26,169 bases of DNA from Asterionellopsis glacialis (lineage: Eukaryota > Bacillariophyta > Plagiogrammaphyceae > Rhaphoneidales > Asterionellopsidaceae), in NCBI GenBank assembly GCA_014885115.2, contig WKLE02003682.1:1-26169 (forward strand). Direction: 5' to 3'. The notes beneath the pieces were generated by a model. The model did no database searches and had not been told where the DNA came from. It saw only the letters and a program-made list of their open reading frames with translations. Numbering within the stretch: position 1 is the stretch's first letter; each line of letters begins with the position of its first letter. Positions 17,929-26,169 of the stretch are shown here, piece by piece. The position numbers and the translations under genes were made by a program.

Positions 17929-19731
17929 ATGGACAACGATGCGTTTCGAGCATTAGTTCAGGAACGTTCTCGAGCCAAAAGCAGCAAGGAGATTGCTCGG
18001 GAGGCTGTTGAAGAAGAATTTGAACAGCGTAAACGTAAACGAGCTGGTGGTAGTCGAAATAGAAGGGGTGGAGGATCAGAAGGCTATTCTTCGGAAAGTG
18101 ATGGTGGCGGTCGTAGCGATTATGATGATTCCGATGATGATGGAGACAAGAAGAAAAAATCAAATGATGATGACAATGATGATTCTTTAAATCAGCCATT
18201 CAAAAAACAGCAAAAAATTAAAAAATATAGAGATCGTGCCAAAGAGCGAAGAGAGGGTACCAATTCAGATTATAAAGCAGCTCAAGCACTTCTTGCTGGT
18301 ATCTCATCCTCAGCAGCAACAGCAGGACCACCTATCGCCACCTCTACAACTTCATCAGTTCCTGGTCATCTAACAACAGAAAATGAAAATGATGGAAATA
18401 CAATGGACGAGGCAACTCTTTCCAAATATTTGGGAGGTGATGAAGCCCATACACATTTAGTCAAGGGGTTGGATGTAGCACTTGCACGTCGTATCAAACA
18501 TGAAATTCAACAAGGTGGTGGTGATCATAGATCACCATCGTCTACTATAGACCTTGATAAATTACACACTACCGCATTGCGGCAAAAACATAGGAGGCAG
18601 CAACATGAACAAAGTGTTCACCTTTCGGAAACAGCAGAAGATGCACTTCAATTTATCCAATTATCTGATTCTAAATCAATGGCAACTGAATTGGGACAAG
18701 CCATGTTAATTTATTTGCAACGAACTCGATTACCTAGAAAGAAGACAGCAACAATAGACAGAGAAAGAGAGATTGCACGTCTAGAAGAAGGAGAAGTATC
18801 TACTACTGCAGCTGGCTTAGCAATACAACGATCTAATCTTGTCTTTTCTACTCAACCACACCCTTCAGACGTTACGACAGCATGGGAAACACCACGTGAA
18901 ATGACACTGGGAAACAATCAGAAGGCTCGTCGTCCAACTGCTACAACTTCTCATGCAGATAAGGAGAGTCGAAAACCTGCAACTTATCTAGATCGGTTTT
19001 TGATCAAACGAATACAAAATGCATTATTAGAACATCATAACGATGTCGATTCGCACGAGGAAAATCGTGCTCATGGCAACAAAAAGAAGAAACACCCCCC
19101 AAAAGTTAGTGCAGCTAAACCATCAAGAGATAAAAGCAAAAATTCTTTTTCCGGTTATAATATCAATAATCGTAGTGATAAAGAAACACCATCATCCAGC
19201 GATGAAGAAGACATCTTTGCCAACGCAGGTGACTATACAGGACCATCAGGCCAGTCGTTGTCTCGGAAAAACGAAAACAAAGAACAGGAAGAAGAAACAA
19301 ATAATAAAACATTTGCAAGCTCAACAAAGAAGACTTCGATTTTCTCTGGTCTCCTGGTTCCTTCGACAACTGCTTTTTCTTCCAAAATATCAAATGCCCG
19401 CAATAGTGCTGCGTCAAACCTCGACAAGAAGGGAGCTTCATTACCATCTTCGAAAACACCCTCAGTTGTAGATCGAGATGTACTGGGAGCTCGTCCATCC
19501 AATGGAGACAAACGGGGCAAGCACAAAACAACGGTACAGGGTGTTTCCGTGGCATATCAGGGTGGGTACGGTGAAGAAATGGATGTTGATTTTGATGGAA
19601 GATTTGCTGACGACGACAAGGAGGAAGAAAGCAAAAAGAAGGGTGGACAAGACGAACTGACCATTGGATTAAAAGAATATGGACGACGAGGTGGTGGAGG
19701 ACATCAACATGGTAATCCTGATGACTTTTAA
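17929..19731 (+). CDS. IK: RED/IK spliceosomal protein
   Basis: RED (IK) joins the activated (B-stage) spliceosome with its partner SMU1 and is nuclear. The protein is 600 residues, single exon, similar in length to animal RED. Conserved RED_N signatures are KKYRDRAKERREGTNSDY (98-115) and TLSKYLGGDEAHTHLVKGLD (163-182), followed by VALARRIKHEI. Flanking these are charged low-complexity blocks: RKRKRAGGSRNRRGGG, a DSDDDGDKKKK stretch and Ser-rich linkers. YLDRFLIKRIQNALLE (about 353-368) and DEEDIFANAGDYTGPSG (about 424-440) correspond to blocks in the C-terminal half of the family; the animal 'IFxDIGDY' element is recognisable as IFANAGDY. The long RE/RD/RK dipeptide repeat of animal RED, which gave the protein its name, is not visible. 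The start ATG is the first in frame after upstream stops. Confidence 0.9.
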   Translation: MDNDAFRALVQERSRAKSSKEIAREAVEEEFEQRKRKRAGGSRNRRGGGSEGYSSESDGGGRSDYDDSDDDGDKKKKSNDDDNDDSLNQPFKKQQKIKKYRDRAKERREGTNSDYKAAQALLAGISSSAATAGPPIATSTTSSVPGHLTTENENDGNTMDEATLSKYLGGDEAHTHLVKGLDVALARRIKHEIQQGGGDHRSPSSTIDLDKLHTTALRQKHRRQQHEQSVHLSETAEDALQFIQLSDSKSMATELGQAMLIYLQRTRLPRKKTATIDREREIARLEEGEVSTTAAGLAIQRSNLVFSTQPHPSDVTTAWETPREMTLGNNQKARRPTATTSHADKESRKPATYLDRFLIKRIQNALLEHHNDVDSHEENRAHGNKKKKHPPKVSAAKPSRDKSKNSFSGYNINNRSDKETPSSSDEEDIFANAGDYTGPSGQSLSRKNENKEQEEETNNKTFASSTKKTSIFSGLLVPSTTAFSSKISNARNSAASNLDKKGASLPSSKTPSVVDRDVLGARPSNGDKRGKHKTTVQGVSVAYQGGYGEEMDVDFDGRFADDDKEEESKKKGGQDELTIGLKEYGRRGGGGHQHGNPDDF

Positions 19732-20317
19732 TTCTATTGTACAAATGTCAACAACGTACCACGTGAATTTTTAAAATATATACGAGATAATACAATAGAC
19801 ATGAACTAGACCTTGCTGACAAGATCACACAGGCTGTGATTCTCTCTATATATAGTTTTTATTATCTGGGACGATTTAGGATTGGTTCACTTATTCTAGT
19901 TTGATCATTCCAAAGATAGGAAGTCAATTTGACAAATTTAAAAGAATGTCACAACATGACTCACACAGGGACCAGCCCAACACCCAACAGACTGTTAATT
20001 TTTTACTCCTGCGCTTCGTCCCCTTTCCTGTCTGCATGTCCGCAGAACGTCCTAATCTCCCAAATCATTATGGAAAGAGTTACAGAAGGTTACTACCGCC
20101 TGTCCTTTTGTCATATCATACACCCACAACCCATCACAACCAACACAAGGTTTTTCTTCAGTTCAAAACAAATTCGAATAAAGATAATAGCTTTGTCGAC
20201 AATGATCTCTAGCAACTAGTTTGATAGAGTGATCATAGCAACCTTCCTTCGATCGACTTTACATAGGCAAGGGTGATATATGGCATAGTGGCTTGCTCAT
20301 TCTGAAAAATAAAAAAG
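19732..20317. other. Intergenic region RED/IK to AAA ATPase
   Basis: Tandem gene spacing of 586 bases containing the RED/IK 3' end and the AAA gene promoter. Overlapping short frames at 19901-20219 have no recognisable content and no clear start context. No tRNA-like or repeat structure seen. Confidence 0.45.
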
Positions 20318-22993
20318 ATGGGGAAGAAAAAGAAAGCAAGCAAAAAGAGCACGACTGGAGGAATCAGAAATCACGATTCATTTGATGGTGAGGTTGCAGA
20401 TGTGCTTGCATCTATTCTGGAGAGGACGGATAGCAAACGACCAGCAGATGTACTGGTTGAAAATCGATTGGATTTGTGCTCTTCATTGAAGAATTTTGTC
20501 GCTATTCTTGAAAAAAGAGCGAAGATAACGATAACAAAAAATGACCACATTAAGGAAGATTTCTGGCTACTACAAGTTGAAAGGATGGCAAGGAAAGTTC
20601 GCACCAATTGCGATAAGTTGATGATTTCCCTCCCCAGAGAAAGGGAGGAAGTATATCTGCTAAATCAAAGACTGGAAAACATCAGTAAAAATTACACTGG
20701 ACCAAAGGTTGAAAAGTCTACTGGAGTCTATGCTATGCAAGTTACCATTCTCGGACGTTCTCTTCTTTCGAAATATCTAGGTCAACTACAAATGGAGGAG
20801 TGTATTGTGGAAGAAGCGTTGTCCTTTTTGCTGCACATGTATGGTAATACTGACAACGATTTATCTTCACTCTCTCCAAATGGGAGGACGCAAAGCGACA
20901 TAGTACTTCTTCGAAAATGGGTACATGGCATCGAAGAACAAATAGGTTTGGATCCAATGCAATGGAACAACCTAGCTTCGATTTTCATGCAGATGCAGAT
21001 TAAACAAGATGAAAAGTTGGAAAGTATCAAAGCAGGCAATAAAGATGTTCCTAATATTACCAATGATTTAGAACCAGCCACCAACGAGATGATCAAGGTT
21101 GAGTGCCCTGCAGAGTGTGCATTCATGATATCACCTACAAGCGTAGCGAATGAAGACGGCATGTTCAAAAATGCAAAATCTGCAGGAAAAATAGTTGAAA
21201 TATTTTTACAAGGCATTGATCAACGGAGAGATACATCGGTAGCTCACTTTGTACTATTGGTGGGTGATTCCGGAAATGGAAAAACTTACATATGCGATGA
21301 AGTCGAGAAAAGGGTAACAGATTTCAATGCATCCATTGGGAAAAACTGCTGTAGAATAACACGGCCTTCTTTGCCAACGGAACTAACAAGTAAGACATTG
21401 GGTGAAACGGAGGACATCATTCTTTCCATGCTTATGGGATGTGCAAGGAATGCCTCCAAGTGTATCTTGATACTAGATGATGTTCAACATCTGTTGGGGA
21501 ACACGTATGAAGCTATTTCAAAAGACATAAACGCAGACATTATCGATTCACATACAATGCTACGATCAAGATCGGCGTTTCTCTCTGCAATTGATTATGT
21601 CAAGAATTCTAGTGCTATAAGTGCTTCTCCTAATTTTCAATTGCTTGTCATTTGTACTGCACGAAACCTTGGTGACGAAACAATCCATCGATTTGATACG
21701 GTATTCCACCTTCAAAATCCTGACGACAACGCTAGAAAGTCCATTATCACTTCATCTTTCAGATTGGGGGAGGATTTGTTCTTGACCAATAAAGAGATTA
21801 AAGTACTCTTAAATGAAGTAATTAGTGCCTCTCTAGGAAAATCGCACGCTGAGTTGGCACAGTGTTGTCGTGAAACATTGGGTGTAGTTACAATTGTTAA
21901 AACGTTGCCTGCTAACGAAAGCGAGAGGTTAAATATGCTTATTTCAGATAAAATTGATCTGCTTCACGAAATGAAACGATCTCTTTCATCGAATTCCCCA
22001 GAAAGTGTCCGAACTGGTTCTCTAGACGATTTTGTGGATATGAGAGTACTGACTGCTCGGGAGCTTCTTACAAAAGCTCCACCACCCTTAGAGTTGCCCT
22101 TATTCGGCAAGAACGCACATCAAGCTTGGAACCAAATGGAAAGTTTGATTATTTCACCTCTTTGTCGGGCAAAAGCTCTAGATGATATTCTCTTCAAGGA
22201 TACTAGTTGCGTTGCTGAAGTGGGCGGCAGTCGAATGATATGCGGTGGAGTGCTGCTTACAGGTATTCCAGGCAGTGGGAAAAGTGCGTTAGCCTATCAT
22301 TGTGCCAAAGTTGCTGTTAGTATTCTACCATCGCTATCATTCCTAGATGTTAGTTGCACATCTTTAGTTCACAAAGAAGTTGGTGGATCGGAAAGGGCGC
22401 TACAAAGATTATTTTCCGCAGCGCGAGCTGCTGCTCCTTGTATTTTGCTAATGGATGGAATCGAAAATATTGCCGGCGTTCGAGGGCACGACACAACAAC
22501 CGAGGGAACTATGGATCGGGTGCTATCTACCTTGTTGACGGAGCTTGATGGTGTTGACAACGGGGCCTCCCGGGTCGGCACAAGCAGTGGAAATCGCGTG
22601 GCTGTGATTGGTATTACGCACAATCCCGCACTGATCGATCCTGCTCTTAGGCGTCCAGGTAGACTTGAAAAATCGGTTCTTCTGAAAAGCCCAGACTATC
22701 ATGCTCGACAGCTAATCACTTTACGAGAAATTGAAAGGCGACGAATTATATTTTCCACTAACGCGGCTATAGATAATTTTCCGACGAATAATGATGAATT
22801 GTCCTCATTTCTTGCCAAGGAAACGTCAGGAATGTCAGCAGCTGAAGTCGTTGCGGTATGCAATGAAGCATGCATCGTGAGTTCTAGACGATACGTTGAT
22901 GCCAACGAGCAGCAGGTGTCCAGTCTTACAGCACCTTGTATGGAGGTTGATGATTTCATTGCTGCCCTTCGGTTCCGAAAAGGTGGGAAATAG
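20318..22993 (+). CDS. Divergent tandem AAA ATPase
   Basis: 891 residues, single exon. The lysine-rich start (GKKKKASKKS) and a helical N-domain of about 300 residues, with no family I recognise, precede two AAA modules. D1 has Walker A GDSGNGKT (316-323) and a Walker B-like CILILDDVQHLLG (382-394). D2 has Walker A GIPGSGKS (649-656), KEVGGSERALQRLFSAAR (686-703, the usual pore-2/helix region), Walker B-like CILLMDGIENIAGVRGHD (708-725), and the arginine-finger segment ALIDPALRRPGRLEKS (771-786). D2 is a type II CDC48/PEX1/NVL-like module; D1 is more degenerate and, with its DD, recalls PEX1 D1 or NSF D2. In both modules the Walker B glutamate that activates water is replaced (LDD and MDG). 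Overall PEX1 is the nearest memory match in architecture, but the N-domain does not support naming it. The role could be protein remodelling with reduced hydrolysis. The first ATG is used. Confidence 0.8.
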   Translation: MGKKKKASKKSTTGGIRNHDSFDGEVADVLASILERTDSKRPADVLVENRLDLCSSLKNFVAILEKRAKITITKNDHIKEDFWLLQVERMARKVRTNCDKLMISLPREREEVYLLNQRLENISKNYTGPKVEKSTGVYAMQVTILGRSLLSKYLGQLQMEECIVEEALSFLLHMYGNTDNDLSSLSPNGRTQSDIVLLRKWVHGIEEQIGLDPMQWNNLASIFMQMQIKQDEKLESIKAGNKDVPNITNDLEPATNEMIKVECPAECAFMISPTSVANEDGMFKNAKSAGKIVEIFLQGIDQRRDTSVAHFVLLVGDSGNGKTYICDEVEKRVTDFNASIGKNCCRITRPSLPTELTSKTLGETEDIILSMLMGCARNASKCILILDDVQHLLGNTYEAISKDINADIIDSHTMLRSRSAFLSAIDYVKNSSAISASPNFQLLVICTARNLGDETIHRFDTVFHLQNPDDNARKSIITSSFRLGEDLFLTNKEIKVLLNEVISASLGKSHAELAQCCRETLGVVTIVKTLPANESERLNMLISDKIDLLHEMKRSLSSNSPESVRTGSLDDFVDMRVLTARELLTKAPPPLELPLFGKNAHQAWNQMESLIISPLCRAKALDDILFKDTSCVAEVGGSRMICGGVLLTGIPGSGKSALAYHCAKVAVSILPSLSFLDVSCTSLVHKEVGGSERALQRLFSAARAAAPCILLMDGIENIAGVRGHDTTTEGTMDRVLSTLLTELDGVDNGASRVGTSSGNRVAVIGITHNPALIDPALRRPGRLEKSVLLKSPDYHARQLITLREIERRRIIFSTNAAIDNFPTNNDELSSFLAKETSGMSAAEVVAVCNEACIVSSRRYVDANEQQVSSLTAPCMEVDDFIAALRFRKGGK

Positions 22994-23345
22994 ATATAAA
23001 AATTCCTCCACGTTAGGCTATATACTGTATTTGTAGTAATAGAAGTTAATAAATTGCAATTCATTCATGTTCGATGTTCGATACAATATTGTCAATATGA
23101 GTAGGGTCAATAGAAGCTTTTAAATTACAATTCATTCATGTTCGAAGATCGATGTTCGATGAAATATTGTCCATATGAGCAGGGTAAGGAGCTACACGGG
23201 TCTAGCTTTCTCCGATTAGCTTGTGCACCTCATCCTTGATCCATTAGCTAAGTGTTGTTGATATAGCAAGATCCTGGCCCAGTAAGAGTCTGTGAGCATG
23301 GTGTAGCAATTAGAGAAATGCTTATCAAATTTGCGATGCTGGTAG
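22994..23345. other. Convergent intergenic region, AAA ATPase / Myb-like gene
   Basis: Contains an imperfect direct repeat (separate entry) and the 3' ends of both genes. No coding content recognised. Confidence 0.5.
23050..23187. repeat. Imperfect tandem duplication, about 60-67 bases per copy
   Basis: Copy 1 (about 23050-23108) reads AATTGCAATTCATTCATG, TTCGATGTTCGAT, ATATTGTCAATATGAG, TAGGGT. Copy 2 (about 23121-23187) repeats the same order with AATTACAATTCATTCATG, an extra eight-base GAAGATC-type insertion, TTCGATG, ATATTGTCCATATGAG, CAGGGT. A 12-base spacer separates them. The copies differ at several positions, so the duplication is not recent. Confidence 0.85.
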
Positions 23346-24389
23346 CTAAGGATTGGGATCAGAAGGGGGAAGTGAGGCGGAAGGATCAGTGTCGACGCTC
23401 TCCTCATAATTTGCATGAAGCTGTGGTTCAGCGGGTTGTATCATATTTGTTTGATGATCGTATACCCCATGGTTGTAGTGATGGACATCAACCGATGTTG
23501 ATGAATCATGGAATGTCTCTTGGCGCAGAATAGAGTTTGAATGCAGATTTGTCGGAACACCCATTGTAGAGCTTTCCTCTTCAAACGGATTTGTTCTATA
23601 GGCGATGGCCGGAAATGAATCTGGACAGAGATCACTTTGGGCTCTTTGCGCATCACCTTGGGCTCTTTGCGCCCCACTGTGTGAGTATTCCACCGGTACT
23701 TCTTGGTCAGCATGAGGATTTGGCGGTGAAAGCCTACCTGATCTGGATTGTACGATATGTCTGGAAAACGAAAACATCAAACCCATAACATAGCACATGG
23801 ACTCGCCAAGCGGTGAGCACTTCTCTTGCTCAGTGAGTCTTGGAAATACTATATTTGCTCCATTCAATAACCCTTCCAAATCTTTCTTAGAGACCGGAGG
23901 CGACGAAGTTGATTCTTTGTTTTCCACTTGATTTTCTTCCTGCATCGTTGCAAATGTCAAGGATGCAGCCATTTTGCCACAGAGCATTTTGTTACTCGTA
24001 GATAGAGGTATGCTCCCCAAAGACGACATCTGAGCTAAGCATTCAGTGTAAGAGTTCATAAATACCTTTTTTGATTTCTCTTTAGCAGCACGATACTTTT
24101 GTAGATGGCTCTTCACTCGTTCGCTTGTGATTGCCTCTGACTTTATCTGCATCGCTTCCATAATAACAGACGGCGATGAGTGTTTCACGCCAATATCATA
24201 AATGGATGATACAAATGAACGATGAATAGATTCAGACCAGTTTTGGGAATCCACGGGAAGGCAAATACGCTTTGATGTTGAAGTATCGTCAGCATTTGTG
24301 TCAGTTTCGTTTGTTACGCTTGCTGTCCGGCTTCGCTTTTGGTTTCTACGAGGCATAGAATCATCATATTGAGAATCCATGCTGCACAT
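23346..24389 (-). CDS. Single-repeat Myb-like (SHLQKYR/GARP-type) transcription factor
   Basis: 347 residues, single exon. A Myb-like DNA-binding domain covers about 50-103: NWSESIHRSFVSSIYDIGV, SSPSVIMEAMQIKSEAIT, then SERVKSHLQKYR (89-100). The sequence SHLQKYR is the signature of plant GARP/ARR-B and related single-repeat Myb proteins; in ARR-B the motif lies in the third helix, which contacts DNA. A basic leader (PRRNQKRSRTAS) and a basic patch just after the domain (AAKEKSKK) could serve as nuclear localisation signals. No response-regulator receiver domain is present, so this is not a two-component output protein of the ARR-B type. The C-terminal two thirds are Ser/Pro/His-rich and probably disordered, with an exact seven-residue repeat AQRAQGD/AQRAQSD. 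The ATG at 24389 is used; Met4 is an alternative. Confidence 0.87.
   Translation of the reverse strand: MCSMDSQYDDSMPRRNQKRSRTASVTNETDTNADDTSTSKRICLPVDSQNWSESIHRSFVSSIYDIGVKHSSPSVIMEAMQIKSEAITSERVKSHLQKYRAAKEKSKKVFMNSYTECLAQMSSLGSIPLSTSNKMLCGKMAASLTFATMQEENQVENKESTSSPPVSKKDLEGLLNGANIVFPRLTEQEKCSPLGESMCYVMGLMFSFSRHIVQSRSGRLSPPNPHADQEVPVEYSHSGAQRAQGDAQRAQSDLCPDSFPAIAYRTNPFEEESSTMGVPTNLHSNSILRQETFHDSSTSVDVHHYNHGVYDHQTNMIQPAEPQLHANYEESVDTDPSASLPPSDPNP
23637..23672 (-). repeat. 21-base in-frame duplication in the Myb-like gene
   Basis: TTGGGCTCTTTGCGC occurs at 23637-23651 and again at 23658-23672, spaced 21 bases apart. On the minus strand this encodes the repeated AQRAQ(G/S)D. The near identity of the copies suggests a recent slip, and it keeps the frame. 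Confidence 0.9.
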
Positions 24390-26169
24390 TACATTAAATA
24401 ATAGACTTCAAATTAAAGGTTGTTGAAGTCGACATGTAATGGAGATTGAAAACCCCGCTAGATGCAGTATCCTACATATGCGTTTGATGAGGTCAAATTT
24501 GAACGAAGTAATCGAGGAATTTAGAGATGCCTCTTTCTCTTATTGGCGCTTCTTTTGTTTTATCACAAGATTTTCGCTTAGAGAGGGTCTGTTATTACGA
24601 AGACTAGGAGTAGGACTAATAGATATTAATTACCGTTAACTTGCGTCTACGGTGGTCCAATCATTATCTGTAAAATATGGTAAATTCAATGCAAACTAGT
24701 CTACGTGGTCGGGTTTGGCTTATTTAGTCCTATTGCATTTACGTGCCTCTCTACTTTCGCTAGGGTGTCGTTAGGTTCTATACAACACATCATAGTTTCT
24801 TTACAAAGATTCTCGGTGAAATCACAAAACCATTTTTTTATATTATCCACGTGTGCAGTTCCTAGGATTTATATACAGTCAGTGTGTGATGTACTAATTT
24901 CTTTATTGTAAATAGTGTTCTTATAGCCTTCGGCTCAAGGATGACACAATCATAGACACAAGGATTGACACAAATCTGCACTTATGAATCGAATTAATGA
25001 ATCTTTGATAGAATCCGATGAATCTTCAACTAAAACGATGACGATAATGTGGGAATGCGAAGGGGCGTGAGAATTGTGACAGCTGCATCCTTCATTATAC
25101 AATCAGTACTATCAGACTTCATCCTTACAACAATATGAAATAACATCGTACAAAATTTCCATAATACATTTTTGTAGGTTTTCTGCCGGAAGCCCACCTC
25201 ATTCATTCTGAGTGTTGTTCTACGTATGTACAAGTACCAGGTACTGGTACATGGTATTTTTCTAATCAAAGCGGCAGGAGGTACCAGGTAGTCCTCCAGT
25301 AGGGTTCTAGTAGAGGGACTGTACCTGGTGCACCTGTACCCCAGGTACATTCTGTTAGCTTTACACAGATATCTGGTACCAGCTACCTTGTACCTGTACC
25401 AGGTAAGCCACCAACGTAGGTCATTCCAGTACCTTTACCAGAGACCTACGTACCAGGTGCAACTACCGCGGAGTAGGACCCTCTAGCTAGAGGACTACCA
25501 GGTACCAGTTAGGAACTACCAGGTACGTACCAGGTAACGGTACAGGTACGCTCTCACAATATAACATGGCTCGCCTTTTACGCAGGCACAGCTGTGCATA
25601 ATCCCTACTATCGGAGATAGCCAGCTTTGTTGGTACTTCGTCATCGCGCGGTTTAATTTCCCTTTTTCCTGCCAGGGGGCGGAATAACTTTAATTTAACT
25701 TTTGTTCACAAAACCTCATGTTGTAGTTCTGCTATCTGTGAGTGCTATGTTCTCTTGCTATCAACTGTTCTCACCTTAATCTAAGCTCCACTTCGAGCAT
25801 ATATTACGATTTCTTCACTCACAGGGAATTGCCGTTAAAAGGTTACTACTAATAAGTTTATTGGCTACAGTACAGTACAAATACTTTGCGGCTGTTCACT
25901 GTTGCAGAGTCAGCAGTGGGTGGGCCACAAAGCTTATAGAATTCGTGTTTGAAACGATTAAAGGGGGGGGTGTTTTTTTTTGTTTTTGTGTTTGTATTGT
26001 ACTGTGGTTCAATACCTTTTCTTCGGAGCAGTTCTCTTGCTTCAATGAAAGAAGTGAGGAGTGAGGAGTCATTGGTTGTTTGCTACAGTTGAGAGTTGCA
26101 GCTCTCCCTGCTGTTCGACATGCAGAATGATGCGCATATTTCAGAATTTTTACAGCTTCTCTGGTTGAT
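24390..26169. other. 1.8 kb without a convincing gene
   Basis: The part next to 24389 should hold the promoter of the minus-strand Myb-like gene. All open frames beyond that are short and unlike any family I know. The region contains the TACCAGGTA cluster (separate entry) and a G-then-T homopolymer tract near 25962-25985. A 5' or 3' untranslated part of a gene beyond the window edge is possible. Confidence 0.5.
25228..25555. repeat. Cluster of TACCAGGTA words and palindromes
   Basis: Six exact copies of TACCAGGTA occur on the plus strand in about 300 bases, with degenerate relatives between them (TACCTGGTG, CCCCAGGTAC, CTGGTACC, TACCAGGTGC). Many copies sit in longer inverted repeats, for example AGTACC-A-GGTACT near 25234-25246. 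A perfect 14-base palindrome, CCTCTAGCTAGAGG, lies at 25480-25493. The word is spaced irregularly, so this is neither a satellite nor a CRISPR array. Confidence 0.85.

Noticed and set aside
19163..19744. 193-residue minus-strand ORF
   Set aside because: Antisense shadow of the Asp/Lys-rich end of RED/IK; low-complexity His/Leu composition.
25228..25555. CRISPR-like array
   Set aside because: Repeat unit is only 9 bases, spacing is irregular, and the context is eukaryotic.
25565..25620. CGCCTTTTAC resembling the U5 snRNA loop
   Set aside because: The flanks do not form the required loop-1 stem (the U5 loop continues CTAAAG-like), and no Sm site follows at the right distance.

Overview
The window is nuclear DNA of a photosynthetic stramenopile, most likely a diatom. 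Genes are single-exon or carry one short spliceosomal intron, and three of the four introns I can place open with GTACGT. The set includes mitochondrial HSP60, NMD3, YIF1, the splicing factor RED/IK, a group XII-like secreted phospholipase A2 and a single-repeat SHLQKYR Myb-like factor, in a compact, fairly AT-rich layout. Nothing in it is prokaryotic: no operons, CRISPR arrays or insertion sequences. One run of 183 N marks an assembly gap at 12102-12284.

Layout. 1-3150 is strongly AT-rich and decayed: the 3' end of an unrecognised lysine-rich ORF, about 2 kb with no recognisable gene, then the C-terminal part of a Helitron/PIF1-type helicase broken by internal stops. From 3155 the region is gene-dense: hsp60 (-), nmd3 (+), a phospholipase A2 (+), an amino-acid transporter (-), [gap], yif1 (+), an organelle-type pseudouridine synthase with an extra C-terminal domain (-), RED/IK (+), a divergent tandem AAA ATPase (+) and a Myb-like transcription factor (-). 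The last 1.8 kb has no convincing gene but holds a dense cluster of TACCAGGTA words.

The genes are mostly housekeeping: mitochondrial protein folding, 60S ribosome export, ER-Golgi trafficking, pre-mRNA splicing and RNA pseudouridylation. They look like ordinary neighbours rather than one pathway. hsp60 and nmd3 are head to head and may share a promoter region.

The observation most worth following is the gene at 14886-17264. One uninterrupted reading frame joins an RluA-family pseudouridine synthase to a C-terminal domain that matches the phosphohistidine phosphatase PHPT1/Janus family, including its catalytic-histidine motif. Next are the AAA protein whose two Walker B motifs both lack the usual glutamate, and a family of short palindrome-rich words (TACCAGGTA/TACCTGGTA and CTCTCTAGAGAG) that I found only in non-coding DNA.
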